In this document: one piece after another, positions 42,465 through 51,553 of the stretch
Numbering within the stretch: position 1 is the stretch's first letter
Layout: every line of letters starts with the position of its first letter
Origin: Paraburkholderia dilworthii
GTDB taxonomy: Bacteria > Pseudomonadota > Gammaproteobacteria > Burkholderiales > Burkholderiaceae
Direction: 5' to 3'
Assembly (NCBI RefSeq): GCF_000472525.1
Contig: NZ_AWZT01000030.1
Span: 1-64,000, forward strand
Length of the DNA stretch: 64,000 bases
Notes under the pieces: model-generated
Databases searched by the model: none
Seen by the model: only the letters and a program-made list of their open reading frames with translations
Told to the model about the DNA's origin: nothing
Position numbers and translations under genes: made by a program

Positions 42465-43342
42465 GCGACTTGATCCGTAAGAATGTTTTGTAGATATTTC
42501 CCGTATGCGTTCTTCGCGAGCGGCTTGGCGAGCGCCAGCAACTGCTCGCCGTCGATCCACTGCTGGCGGTAGGCAATCTCTTCCGGGCAGGCGACCACGA
42601 GGCCTTGGCGCTTCTGCAGCGTCGCGATGAAGGTTGCCGCCTCGATCAGCGAATCGTGCGTGCCGGTGTCGAGCCACGCATAGCCGCGCCCCATGATTTC
42701 GACATTGAGCGCGGCATCCGCCAGATAACGCGAATTGACGTCGGTGATTTCAAGCTCGCCGCGCGGCGATGGCTCGATGTCCGCGGCGATATCGCACACC
42801 CGCCTGTCGTAAAAGTAGAGACCCGTGACCGCGTAGTTCGAGCGCGGCTTGAACGGCTTCTCCTCGATCGACAGCGCGCGGAATTGCCGGTCGAATTCGA
42901 CCACGCCGTATCGCTCGGGATCGTGCACGTGATACGCGAACACGGTCGCGCCATGATCCTGCTGATCGGCGCGCTCCAGCTGCTTCGCGAGGTCGTGGCC
43001 GTAGAAAATGTTGTCGCCGAGAATCAGCGCCGACGGGTCATTGCCCACGAACTCGCGACCAATGATGAACGCTTGCGCGAGGCCGTCCGGCGAAGGCTGA
43101 ACGGCGTACTGAATGTTCATGCCCCACTGGCTGCCGTCGCGGAGCATGGCTTCGAAGCGCGGCGTGTCCTGCGGCGTGGAGATGATCAGCACGTCGCGAA
43201 TGCCCGCTACCATCAGCGTGGAGAGCGGGTAATAAATCATCGGCTTGTCGTAGACAGGCAGCAACTGCTTCGAGACGACATGCGTGATCGGATAGAGCCG
43301 GGTGCCCGAACCGCCCGCGAGAATAATGCCTTTGCGCGCCAT
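42449..43342 (-). CDS. rmlA: RmlA, glucose-1-phosphate thymidylyltransferase
   Basis: The 297-residue nucleotidyltransferase joins glucose-1-phosphate and dTTP to dTDP-glucose. The start at 43342 gives MARKGIILAGGSGTRLYPIT with the GGSGTR nucleotide loop, then KQLLPVYDKPMIYYPLSTLM, LILGDNIFYG (metal-binding Asp), VTGLYFYDRRVCDIA and GRGYAWLDTGTHDSLIEAAT. Length and motifs are standard. It follows rmlB by 10 bases and overlaps rmlC. Confidence 0.96.
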   Translation of the reverse strand: MARKGIILAGGSGTRLYPITHVVSKQLLPVYDKPMIYYPLSTLMVAGIRDVLIISTPQDTPRFEAMLRDGSQWGMNIQYAVQPSPDGLAQAFIIGREFVGNDPSALILGDNIFYGHDLAKQLERADQQDHGATVFAYHVHDPERYGVVEFDRQFRALSIEEKPFKPRSNYAVTGLYFYDRRVCDIAADIEPSPRGELEITDVNSRYLADAALNVEIMGRGYAWLDTGTHDSLIEAATFIATLQKRQGLVVACPEEIAYRQQWIDGEQLLALAKPLAKNAYGKYLQNILTDQVAWPSK

Positions 43343-43352
43343 TGCCGTGCCC

Positions 43353-44414
43353 TTACGCCCGTTGCGCGTAGTTGGTCTCAACCCACTTCCGGTAATCTCC
43401 CGAAGCGACTTCGTCAGACCACGCCTGATTGTCGAGATACCACTGCACCGTCTTTGCAAGACCCGTTTCGAACGTTTCCGCGGGCTTCCAGCCGAGTTCG
43501 CGTTCGAGCTTGCGAGCGTCGATCGCATAACGGCGGTCGTGGCCCGGACGGTCCTTCACATAGGTAATCTGATCGCGATACGAAGCGCCCGCCTTCGGGC
43601 GCAGTTGATCGAGCAGATCGCACAGCGTGTGCACGACGTCGAGGTTCTTCTTCTCGTTCCAGCCGCCGATGTTGTACGTCTCGCCCGGCGTACCGCGCGC
43701 GAGCACTTCGCGAATCGCGCTGCAATGGTCGCCGACATACAGCCAGTCGCGTACGTTCTGTCCGTCGCCATATACGGGCAACGGTTTGCCGCCAAGCGCG
43801 TTGGCGATCATCAGCGGAATGAGCTTTTCGGGGAACTGGTACGGACCGTAGTTGTTCGAGCAGTTCGTGGTGAGCGTGGGCAAGCCGTAGGTGTGATGGT
43901 AGGCACGCACCAGATGGTCGGAGCCGGCCTTGGTCGCGGAGTAAGGGCTATTCGGCGCGTACGGCGTGGTCTCGGAGAATTGCGGATCGGTAGCGGAAAG
44001 CGAGCCGAAGACTTCGTCGGTCGAGACGTGCAGGAAGCGGAATGCGGTCTTGTCTGCGCCGCCGAGTGTGTTCCAGTAGCTTCGCGCGGCTTCGAGCAGC
44101 GTGAACGTGCCGACCACGTTGGTCTGCACGAAATCGGCCGGGCCGTGAATCGAACGGTCCACGTGGCTTTCGGCCGCGAAGTGCAGCACAGCGCGCGGCT
44201 TGTGCTCGGCGAATAGCGCGTCCATTGCGGCGCGGTCACAAATGTCTGCACGCACGAACACGTGCCTCGCATTGCCCTGCTGCGATTTGAGCGTGCCGAG
44301 ATTGCCGGCATAGGTCAGCTTGTCTACATTCAGCACCGCTTCGTCCGACGTATTCAGCCAGTCGAGCACGAAATTAGCGCCGATAAAGCCGGCACCGCCC
44401 GTAACCAGGATCAT
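43353..44414 (-). CDS. rmlB: RmlB, dTDP-glucose 4,6-dehydratase
   Basis: This 353-residue SDR enzyme starts at 44414 after GGAAGGG. Motifs: MILVTGGAGFIGANFVLDWL (NAD loop), HFAAESHVDRSIHGPADFVQ, FLHVSTDEVFGSL (Thr-Asp-Glu catalytic triad element), TPYAPNSPYSATKAGSDHLV (Tyr-x3-Lys), NCSNNYGPYQFPEKLIPLMI. It converts dTDP-glucose to the 4-keto-6-deoxy intermediate. It leads the rml operon, and a candidate -10 box lies 144 bases upstream. Confidence 0.97.
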   Translation of the reverse strand: MILVTGGAGFIGANFVLDWLNTSDEAVLNVDKLTYAGNLGTLKSQQGNARHVFVRADICDRAAMDALFAEHKPRAVLHFAAESHVDRSIHGPADFVQTNVVGTFTLLEAARSYWNTLGGADKTAFRFLHVSTDEVFGSLSATDPQFSETTPYAPNSPYSATKAGSDHLVRAYHHTYGLPTLTTNCSNNYGPYQFPEKLIPLMIANALGGKPLPVYGDGQNVRDWLYVGDHCSAIREVLARGTPGETYNIGGWNEKKNLDVVHTLCDLLDQLRPKAGASYRDQITYVKDRPGHDRRYAIDARKLERELGWKPAETFETGLAKTVQWYLDNQAWSDEVASGDYRKWVETNYAQRA

Positions 44415-44557
44415 GAAATTCCCTTCCAGAGATTTGCGACGGCCCCGGCATTGATCGGCCGGCCCGCGCGACACGCATTGTGGAGTCTGATTTTCTCTCG
44501 GCGGCTGCACCTCTGCAACAAAGCAGACGCTCAGACGCCAATCTTATAAAAACCCCG

Positions 44558-44563
44558 ATTATA
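44558..44563 (-). promoter_or_regulatory. Candidate -10 box of the rml operon
   Basis: TATAAT on the minus strand lies within an AT-rich patch in the 410-base gap between rmlB and the Rmd-like gene. No clear -35 or JUMPstart/ops (GGCGGTAG) element is visible. The rest of the gap (44415-44824) shows no gene. Confidence 0.4.
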
Positions 44564-44824
44564 AAGCGGCCCTGGACAAAAACCAGAACCCTAACAACTT
44601 GAAACAGCTTGACAAGCACGGATTCGGACGGAATTTCCGACGCCGATTGGCGCGAGGCTCATGTTTACCGGATCGCCGCTTTATCCATATGCGATATGTC
44701 ATAGCACGAGGCGCGCTAGCCGCGCGACGCGATGGCGAAGCGGTGTGAAACGGATTGATCCAAGGCCGCGCCCCTTGCGGAACGGGCTGCAACCAAGGAC
44801 GAGCGAGCGCCCGATCCATGCGTT

Positions 44825-45736
44825 TCAGGCGGCGAGCATCCAGCGCAACGTATCCATGAACGGAATAGCCTGCACTGCGGGTACCAGCGAGCGCAACTTC
44901 GCGGGAGATCCGGCGAGCACCTTGACATCGGTTTGCCGGACGAAAGCGGGATTGATGTGCACTTGCAACTCATGGCCGGTCAGATCGCTTGCCGCCGAGA
45001 GAATCTCGCGCAGCGTATACGGCGTGCCGGTGCAGACGTTCACCGTCTCCGCGGCGGCCTCGGAATCGAGCAGGGCCTCGTAAGCGCTCGCCACGTAGCG
45101 CACGTCGGAAAAATCCCGTGCAACATCGATATTGCCGAGTTCGATAGAGGGCTCGCGCCGCGCGAAGTGCTCGACGATCTTCGGCACGAGGAAGTTCGAC
45201 GCCTGTCCGCGACCCGTGTAGTTGAACGGGCGTACGATCAGGATGGGCAACCGGTCGAACCAGGTGTGCACCATCGTTTCCATGGCGGCCTTGCTGGCCG
45301 CGTAGTGATTGACCGGCGTGAGCGGAAAGCTTTCGTCGATCGCATCGCTCGTCACGTTGCCATAGACATTGGCGCTGCTCGCAATCAGCACCTTGCGCGG
45401 CGAATGGCCGGTCGCCGCACACGCCTCCAGCAGGTTCAGCGTGCCGATCACGTTGACGCGGTAGAAGTCGAGCGGATCGTCGTGGCCGACAAAGCTGATC
45501 GCAGCGAGATGAACGATGTAATCCGGCCGCACGGCTTCAATGACGCGCCGGCAGTTTTCCGGCGACGTAATGTCGAGCCTCAGGCGCGTGGGCGTTTGGG
45601 CTTCGTCGCGGCCGGCGAAAGTTTCGATCACGGTATGGCCGCGATCGAGCAGATTGTCCACCAGATAGCGGCCGGTAAAGCCGCTCGCCCCGGTGACGAG
45701 CGTGCGGACGGGTTGCTTCGCATGGAAAGACGACAT
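44825..45736 (-). CDS. Rmd-like NAD(P)-dependent sugar reductase/dehydratase
   Basis: From the ATG at 45736 (MSSFHAKQPVRTLVTGASGF, preceded by GGAGA) the enzyme has 303 residues. It shows TLVTGASGFTGRYLVDNLLD, IVHLAAISFVGHDDPLDFYR, IASSANVYGN, TPVNHYAASKAAMETMV (Tyr-x3-Lys) and RPFNYTGRGQASNFLVPKIV. The AAISFV and RPFNYTGxGQ motifs are typical of GDP-4-keto-6-deoxy-mannose reductase (Rmd), which makes GDP-D-rhamnose. The partner GDP-mannose dehydratase (gmd) is not in the window. A related reductase acting on another 4-keto-deoxyhexose cannot be excluded. Confidence 0.78.
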   Translation of the reverse strand: MSSFHAKQPVRTLVTGASGFTGRYLVDNLLDRGHTVIETFAGRDEAQTPTRLRLDITSPENCRRVIEAVRPDYIVHLAAISFVGHDDPLDFYRVNVIGTLNLLEACAATGHSPRKVLIASSANVYGNVTSDAIDESFPLTPVNHYAASKAAMETMVHTWFDRLPILIVRPFNYTGRGQASNFLVPKIVEHFARREPSIELGNIDVARDFSDVRYVASAYEALLDSEAAAETVNVCTGTPYTLREILSAASDLTGHELQVHINPAFVRQTDVKVLAGSPAKLRSLVPAVQAIPFMDTLRWMLAA

Positions 45737-45779
45737 GCTTTCTCCGTTCACGAGGGTCATCAAATTCGCTCCGACGTGT

Positions 45780-45797
45780 CCCGCCGCATGAGGCGGG
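45780..45797. repeat. Hairpin upstream of the TnpB pseudogene (possible element left end)
   Basis: CCCGCC (45780-45785) and GGCGGG (45792-45797) pair around a 6-base loop about 70 bases before the TnpB start. IS200/IS605-type elements have subterminal hairpins, so this may belong to the left end. Confidence 0.4.
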
Positions 45798-45864
45798 GAA
45801 ATGAAATGCGGTAGCCGGAAGACTGCCGCTCCGCCTCACATACACGTATGGTATCGTGTGAGAC

Positions 45865-46997
45865 ATGGGCATTAAGCGTGCATATAAGTTCAGGTTCTAA
45901 CCGACGCCGGACCAACAAGCGGTTCTTGGTCGGACGTTCGGGTGCGCGCGCTTTGCTTATAACTACATGCTTCGGTTGCGAACCGACGCTTGGTATCAGC
46001 GCCAGAAACGAGTCGGATATCATGAAACCTCTGCAGCGCTCACGGCGCTCAATAGAACACCCCAGCACGCATGGTTGAACGAAGTCAGTTCGGTCCCGGT
46101 ACAGCAGGCCTTGCGCCACTTGCAGTCGGCATTTGCGAACTTCTTTGCAAAGCGTGCGAGGTATCCGAATTTCAGGCGCAACGAAGGCGTGCAGTCGGCC
46201 GAGTACACAACTAGCGCTTTCAAATGGGATGGTGCGTCATTAACGCTCGCGAAAATGGCTGCGCCACTTGCGATTCGATGGTCGCGCACGATCCCGAAAG
46301 GCGCGAGGGTAACAACCGCCACTGTTTCGAAAGACCCGTCGGGCAGATACCATGTCTCGTTGCTGTGCGATGACGCAGTCAGCGTGAAGCAGAGGTATCC
46401 GGCAAAGTTGGCATCGACTTGGGTCTCACGCACTTCGCCATTCTTTCAACCGGCGAGAAGATTCCTGCCTCAAAGATACTCCGAAAGAACGAGGGCAAGC
46501 TTGCAAAACTCGAACGACGACTAGCCAAGAAGCAAAAGGGCTCTGCCAATCGCAGGAAGGCGAAGCTTAAGGTTGCACGGATGCATGCCAGAATCGCAGA
46601 TTCGCGAAAGGACTTCCTGCACAAACTTTCGACCCGGCTGATAAACGAAAACCAAGTGATCGCCGTCGAAAGCCTCGCCGTCAGCAACATGCAGAAGAAC
46701 CGTTGCCTTGCAAAGGCAATCAGCGATGCAAGCTGGTCCGAATTCACCCGGCAACTCGAGTACAAAGCGCAGTGGTATGGTCGCAAGTTGGTCGGCATCG
46801 ACAAATGATATCCGTCAAGCAAACGATGCAGCGATTGCGGACATACAGTGGTCAAGCTGCCGTTGAATACGCGTGCATGGACCTGCCCGGATTGCGGCAA
46901 CAACCATGATCGCGACATCAACGCTGCGCGCAATGTTTTGGCCGCCGGGCTGGCGGCGTTAGCCCATGGAGAAAGCGTAAGTCCCATGTCTCTCTGA
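45865..46997 (+). pseudogene. tnpB: TnpB (RNA-guided nuclease of IS200/IS605-like elements), inactivated
   Basis: Restored, this is a 377-residue TnpB. It starts MGIKRAYKFRF, is cut by TAA at 45898-45900 where the family has Tyr (FYPTP), continues PTPDQQAVLGRTFGCARFAY through NFRRNEGVQSAEYTTSAFKW, loses one base near 46396, resumes VSGKVGIDLGLTHFAI (RuvC Asp) and VIAVESLAVSNMQKN (RuvC Glu), is cut again by TGA at 46806-46808 where the family has Trp (DKWYPSSKRCS), and ends with the zinc finger (CSDCGH, CPDCGN) and HDRDINAARNVLAAG (last RuvC Asp). All catalytic residues are kept, so decay is recent. No TnpA is nearby, so it would have moved in trans. Confidence 0.9.
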
Positions 46998-47006
46998 GAT
47001 GAATAG

Positions 47007-47058
47007 GGCTGCCGTCTGTGAAGTGGGAATTCCCTTTCAGTAAGAGAGGGGAGCAGCC
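47007..47058 (+). ncRNA. Possible omega-RNA 3' region / right-end hairpin of the TnpB element
   Basis: Just after the TnpB stop, GGCTGC (47007-47012) pairs with GCAGCC (47053-47058), enclosing a palindrome GGGAATTCCC (47025-47034). TnpB guide RNAs span the 3' end of the gene and the right end of the element, with the guide outside it. The position and structure fit, but the boundary and guide cannot be fixed from one copy. Confidence 0.35.
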
Positions 47059-47262
47059 AACCTGTTGTCATGCAATATCCTCGGCGCGCGGCCGGCGGCG
47101 GTCCTGACAACGCCCCATCAGTCCGCCGCTAGCGGCTCCCCCACCTCGTAAGCCGCAGCATCCGACCTCTAACGGGCTATTATGTCACGCTCTTTTGCTG
47201 CACCGGCTAACGCGGCACGCGCCGTGCGCCGCCGCGTGTATCGAACCGCCCCTATTCTGTCG

Positions 47263-48147
47263 ATGACAACGTCCACCGCGCCTTCATCCGCCCCCTTCAA
47301 CTCGCCGCAGCGCCTGGCGCCTCTCGCGTTCGGCGATCTGCAAGGATGCCGCACGCCGTTCCAACGGCTGCTCGCGAAGGCCGCGCCGCCGGCCGGCACG
47401 CCGCTATGGTTCGCGGGCGATCTGATCAACCGCGGCGCCGAATCGCTTGCCACGCTACGCGACATCGTCGCGCTCGGCGATCGCGCAGTGCCGGTGCTCG
47501 GCAATCACGATCTGCATCTGCTGTCGGTGTCGGCGGGAATTCGCAAGTCGAAAAAGGGCGACACGATCGACGACATTCTGGCCGCACCCGATGCCGCAGA
47601 TCTGCTCGAGTGGGTCCGTCACCGCCCTATCGCGCATTACGAGAACGGCATGCTGATGGTGCACGCGGGCGTGGTGCCGCAATGGGACGTGAACCTCACG
47701 CTCGAACTCGCCGACGAATTGCAGCGGGCGCTGCGCGCGCCGAACTGGAAGGAGACACTGGGGGGCCTGTATGGCAACGAGCCGAGCCTGTGGACGCCGA
47801 ATCTGAAAGGCATCGAACGCCTGCGCGTCACGTGCAGCGCATTGACGCGCGTGCGTTTCTGCAATGCGGAAGGCGCGATGGACTTCAGCAGCAGCGGCGG
47901 CCTGAACGCCGCGCCGCCCGGCTGCATGCCCTGGTTCGACGTGCCGTGGCGCAAGACCACCGACGTGACCGTGGTGTTCGGCCATTGGGCCGCGCTAGGG
48001 CTGATGTTGCGCGACAACCTGATCGGACTCGACTCCGGCTGCGTGTGGGGCGAAAAGCTGTCAGCGGTGCGGCTCGCGCAGAATCCCGCGGAGCGCACAC
48101 TCACGCAGGTCCAATGCGACAACTGCCGCTCGAGCGGCGGCAATTAA
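47263..48147 (+). CDS. apaH: ApaH, symmetrical bis(5'-nucleosyl)-tetraphosphatase
   Basis: The 294-residue metallophosphatase cleaves Ap4A to two ADP. The chosen ATG at 47263 (MTTSTAPSSAPFNSPQRLAP) precedes the fold start AFGDLQGCRTPFQRLL (GDLQG is the GDxHG-type metal motif of ApaH). Further motifs are LWFAGDLINRG (GDLVNRG), AVPVLGNHDLHLLSVSAG (GNHD) and MLMVHAGVVPQWD. The final block VVFGHWAALG and GLDSGCVWGEKLSAVRL is diagnostic of ApaH. It stands between the TnpB remnant and plsC, and is convergent to plsC. Confidence 0.95.
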   Translation: MTTSTAPSSAPFNSPQRLAPLAFGDLQGCRTPFQRLLAKAAPPAGTPLWFAGDLINRGAESLATLRDIVALGDRAVPVLGNHDLHLLSVSAGIRKSKKGDTIDDILAAPDAADLLEWVRHRPIAHYENGMLMVHAGVVPQWDVNLTLELADELQRALRAPNWKETLGGLYGNEPSLWTPNLKGIERLRVTCSALTRVRFCNAEGAMDFSSSGGLNAAPPGCMPWFDVPWRKTTDVTVVFGHWAALGLMLRDNLIGLDSGCVWGEKLSAVRLAQNPAERTLTQVQCDNCRSSGGN

Positions 48148-48159
48148 GCAGTACGGGGT

Positions 48160-48999
48160 TTAGACGCCTGGCGAGCGCGCCGGGCTGTCGGCGGGTTCAA
48201 TCATTGTTTCGGCGGATGCGGACGTTTCCGCCTGCTCGGCGACGAGCGCGCCGCTTATTGCCGCGCCGCCCTGCATCTCGCGCAGCGCCGCTTCGATTAC
48301 GCCTTGCGCTTGGGCCGCCAATGTACGACGGTCCGCGCCCGCCGCAAGCGGCGCACCCACGTACACATGTGCGGTCAACGGCCCGCCACGCAGCAGCAAG
48401 TTAAGCGAGTCCGCGAGCGACAGATCGTCGATATAGGCAGGCGCCGTGGACTGCCGGCCGTGCGCGTCCTCATACATGATGCATAGCGGCTGCACCGGCG
48501 CGGCGGCCGACACCGCCGCCTGAAACATATTCGCGTGAAACGGCAACAGCGCGAGTCCATTGGACGTCGTGCCTTCCGGAAACACGCACATCAGCTCGCC
48601 CGCGCTCAAACGGTCGGACAGCTCATGCATGATCCGCTTTGCGTCGCTGCGCTTCTCACGCTGGATAAAGACCGTATCCAGTTGCTGCGCGAGCCAGCCG
48701 ACCAACGGCCAGTGGCGGATCTCCGCCTTCGACACGAACGGCGTGGGCCGCCACGCATTGATCACATAGATGTCGATCCACGAGATGTGATTGGCCACCA
48801 CAAGCGCACCGCGGTCGAGCCGCGCGCCGTCGTTATGCACGACGAGCCGCATGCCGCACAGGCGCAGGATCTTCAGCGACCATTCGCGATTGAGCGCGTG
48901 ACGCCGGTCCGCGTCAGCTTTCGGAAAGCGCGTCGCCACGATCCACATGCCGTGCAGCAGATGCGCGATGAGACGGGCCTTGCGTAACGCGAGCTTCAT
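48160..48999 (-). CDS. PlsC-type 1-acyl-glycerol-3-phosphate acyltransferase
   Basis: This 279-residue inner-membrane acyltransferase has the four LPLAT boxes: VVANHISWIDIYVINA (NHxSxxD), VFIQREKRSDAKRIMHEL, MCVFPEGTTSNGLALLPFHA (FPEGTxS) and VQPLCIMYEDAHG. A hydrophobic N-terminal helix (RLIAHLLHGMWIVATRF) anchors it. The reaction is acyl transfer to lysophosphatidic acid or a related lysolipid. The C-terminal 30 residues are variable and acidic. It lies downstream of the pyrimidine genes on the same strand. Confidence 0.9.
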   Translation of the reverse strand: MKLALRKARLIAHLLHGMWIVATRFPKADADRRHALNREWSLKILRLCGMRLVVHNDGARLDRGALVVANHISWIDIYVINAWRPTPFVSKAEIRHWPLVGWLAQQLDTVFIQREKRSDAKRIMHELSDRLSAGELMCVFPEGTTSNGLALLPFHANMFQAAVSAAAPVQPLCIMYEDAHGRQSTAPAYIDDLSLADSLNLLLRGGPLTAHVYVGAPLAAGADRRTLAAQAQGVIEAALREMQGGAAISGALVAEQAETSASAETMIEPADSPARSPGV

Positions 49000-49068
49000 G
49001 TTTGGAGCTTTCCGTTGCGGGTCGATGCGAAATTCAGGCTGGCCAATGCGTGAGCCATGCCGGGTACG

Positions 49069-50349
49069 TTAGCGCTGCTCGAATGCGACGCGACCGGCCA
49101 CGATGGTCGCGCGAACGCGAGCCGGCAATTCGTAACCGAGGAACGGCGTGTTATGCCCTTGACTCTTCAGCGCGCGCGGCTCGACGCGCCAATGCGCGTG
49201 ACGGTCGAACACGCAGAGGTCGGCTACGCTGCCTACCGAAACGTTGGCCGCCGCCGGCAGATCGAGCACGGCGGCCGGCGCTGCGGTGATGCGGTTGAGC
49301 GCCTTTGCAAGCGGCACACCGGCTTCGTCGGCCCATTTCACCGTTAGCGACAGAAACAGCTCGAGGCCGGTAGCACCCGGTGTCGCTTCGCCAAAGGGCA
49401 GCAGTTTTTCGTCGTCATCGACCGGTGTGTGGTCGGAGCAGATTGCGTCGATGGTGCCGTCGACGAGACCCGCGCGGATCGCTTCGCGATCGCGCTGTTG
49501 ACGCAGCGGCGGGTCGAGCCGGAACTGCGCGTCGAAGTAGCCGATGTCGAGGTCGATCAGATGCACATGGTTCACGGTGACGTCGCACGAAACCGGCAAG
49601 CCCTCGGCCTTCGCCTCGCGCATGAGCGCGATGCCCGCCGCCGACGACACATGCGACAGATGCACCCGCGCGCCCGTCACACGCACGAGTTCGAAGATGG
49701 TATGCAGCGCGATGGTTTCCGCCGCGACGGGCACGCCGGAAAGGCCGAGCCGCGACGCCAGCGCGCCGCTCGCCGCCACGCCGCCCTTGCCGAGATAGGC
49801 ATCCACAGGACGCAGCCACACCGTGTAGCCATACGTTTTCGCGTATTGAAGCGCGCGCATCAACACCTGCGTATCCACCACCGGCGCGTCGGCCTGCGAA
49901 AAACCGATGCAACCCGCTTCGGTCAGTTCGACCATTTCCGTGATGACCTGGCCCTTCAGGCCAACCGTCAACGCGCCGAGCGGATACACATGCGCCTGAT
50001 CGAGATTACGGGCGCGGAACTTCAGCATTTCGACGAGACCGGGTTCGTCGAGCGTCGGATCGGTGTCCGGCGGACAGACGAGGCTCGTCACGCCGCCGGC
50101 GAGCGCCGCGGCCATTTCCGATTCGAGCGTGGCCTTGTGTTCAAAGCCCGGCTCGCGCAGACGCGCGGACAGGTCGACAAGACCGGGCGCGATATGCAGA
50201 CCGCGCGCGTCGATGGTTTGCGTCGTCTCGAAACCGGCGGGCGCGTTGCCGAGCGCGACGATCTTGCCCGCCTCGATGAAAACGTCCTGCTGCTGTTCGG
50301 TACCCGCTGCCGGATCGATCAGCGTGCCGTCTTGAATACGAATCTTCAT
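49069..50349 (-). CDS. pyrX: PyrC-like (dihydroorotase-like) protein lacking the HxH metal site
   Basis: The 426-residue protein is a class I dihydroorotase homologue. Where active enzymes have D-x-H-x-H-x-R at the end of the first strand, it reads GLVDLSARLREPGFEHKATL, so both metal-binding His are missing. The carbamylated-Lys region is also changed, although RVHLSHVSSAAG and ICSDHTPVDDDEKLLPFGEA are kept. This is the pattern of PyrC'/PyrX, the inactive partner needed to assemble aspartate transcarbamoylase in Pseudomonas-like dodecamers. It follows pyrB by 93 bases. A separate active pyrC should exist elsewhere. ATG at 50349 chosen because it begins the fold directly (MKIRIQDGTLIDPAAG). 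Confidence 0.88.
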   Translation of the reverse strand: MKIRIQDGTLIDPAAGTEQQQDVFIEAGKIVALGNAPAGFETTQTIDARGLHIAPGLVDLSARLREPGFEHKATLESEMAAALAGGVTSLVCPPDTDPTLDEPGLVEMLKFRARNLDQAHVYPLGALTVGLKGQVITEMVELTEAGCIGFSQADAPVVDTQVLMRALQYAKTYGYTVWLRPVDAYLGKGGVAASGALASRLGLSGVPVAAETIALHTIFELVRVTGARVHLSHVSSAAGIALMREAKAEGLPVSCDVTVNHVHLIDLDIGYFDAQFRLDPPLRQQRDREAIRAGLVDGTIDAICSDHTPVDDDEKLLPFGEATPGATGLELFLSLTVKWADEAGVPLAKALNRITAAPAAVLDLPAAANVSVGSVADLCVFDRHAHWRVEPRALKSQGHNTPFLGYELPARVRATIVAGRVAFEQR

Positions 50350-50442
50350 GCGCTGCCTTAATGTTTCGGCCGGATTCGGCCAGGTTCTGCGTTGTTTGCC
50401 GCATGTGCGCCGGGGTGGCGTCGCGCGCATGCGTTTGCCGGA

Positions 50443-51468
50443 TCAATCGTTATTGCCTGCGACGATCCCCATCACCGCCATGCGCACTGCAATGCCGAAC
50501 GTCACCTGATTCAGAATCACCGATTGCGGACCGTCGGCCACCTGCGAATCGATTTCGACGCCGCGATTCATCGGGCCCGGATGCATCACGATTGCGTCGG
50601 GCTTGGCGAGCGCGAGCCGCTCGGGCGTCAGGCCCCAGCTCTTGAAATACTCCTGCGCCGACGGCAACAGCGCGCCGCTCATCCGCTCGTTCTGCAGACG
50701 CAGCATGATGATCACGTCGACGTCCTTCAGCCCTTCGTCGAGGTTGTGGAACACTCGCACGCCCATTTGTTCGAGGCCGCCCGGCAGCAGCGTGCGCGGG
50801 CCGATCGCGCGCACTTCGGGCACGCCGAGCGTGGTCAGCGCGTGTATGTCCGAGCGCGCGACGCGCGAATGCAGAATGTCGCCGACAATCGCCACGCGCA
50901 GGTTCGTGAAGTCCTTCTTGTAGTGGCGGATCGTGTACATGTCGAGCAGACCCTGGGTGGGGTGCGCATGACGGCCGTCGCCGGCATTGATCACGTGCAC
51001 GTGCGGTGCACAGTGCTGGGCGATCAGATACGGCGCGCCGCTCGACGCATGGCGCACGACGAACATGTCGGCATGCATGGCCGACAGATTGTTGATCGTG
51101 TCGAGCAGCGATTCGCCCTTACTCGTAGACGAAGCGTTGATGTTCAGGTTCAGCACGTCGGCCGACAACCGTGTCGCGGCAATTTCAAACGTGGTGCGTG
51201 TGCGCGTCGAATTCTCGAAGAACAGATTGAAGACCGACTTACCGCGCAGGAGCGGTACCTTCTTGACCTCGCGATCCGTCACGCTGACGAACTGGCTTGC
51301 CGTGTCGAGAATGTGGTTGACGATCGCCTTCGGCAAACCTTCAATCGACAACAAATGCTTCAGCTCGCCGTTTTTCGTGAGCTGCGGGTTGCCCTTCAGG
51401 AAGCCGTAGCGGAAGCGCTCGGTGGCGCTATCGGCTTGGTCGTGAGAGGCCTGGTTCGCGGTGTTCAT
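50443..51468 (-). CDS. pyrB: PyrB, aspartate transcarbamoylase catalytic subunit
   Basis: The 341-residue enzyme condenses carbamoyl phosphate and aspartate in UMP synthesis. The carbamoyl-phosphate site FFENSTRTRTTFEIAATRL is exact, with SSTSKGESLLDTINNLSAM (Lys of the 80s loop), HASSGAPYLIA, NAGDGRHAHPTQGLLDMYTI and VIMLRLQNERM. The N-terminal 30 residues are extra, as in Pseudomonas-type enzymes, where this extension carries regulatory nucleotide binding. Together with the PyrX-like protein it probably forms the class A ATCase complex. No pyrI is present. Confidence 0.95.
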   Translation of the reverse strand: MNTANQASHDQADSATERFRYGFLKGNPQLTKNGELKHLLSIEGLPKAIVNHILDTASQFVSVTDREVKKVPLLRGKSVFNLFFENSTRTRTTFEIAATRLSADVLNLNINASSTSKGESLLDTINNLSAMHADMFVVRHASSGAPYLIAQHCAPHVHVINAGDGRHAHPTQGLLDMYTIRHYKKDFTNLRVAIVGDILHSRVARSDIHALTTLGVPEVRAIGPRTLLPGGLEQMGVRVFHNLDEGLKDVDVIIMLRLQNERMSGALLPSAQEYFKSWGLTPERLALAKPDAIVMHPGPMNRGVEIDSQVADGPQSVILNQVTFGIAVRMAVMGIVAGNND

Positions 51469-51553
51469 GAGTTACCTGCTGGAGATACGGACTTCAACGT
51501 TGTGCGGCGGGCGGCGAGTCGCGGTGCGTGCGCACTCGCGCCCGATGCCGCGC

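Noticed and set aside
45809..45815. GCGGTAG resembling the ops/JUMPstart element of polysaccharide operons
   Set aside because: It lacks the first G of GGCGGTAG, lies on the plus strand away from the rml promoter, and probably belongs to the TnpB element end.
47182..47262. Upstream start for apaH at 47182
   Set aside because: The extra 27 residues are Arg/Ala-rich and not part of the ApaH fold; the ATG at 47263 gives the usual length.
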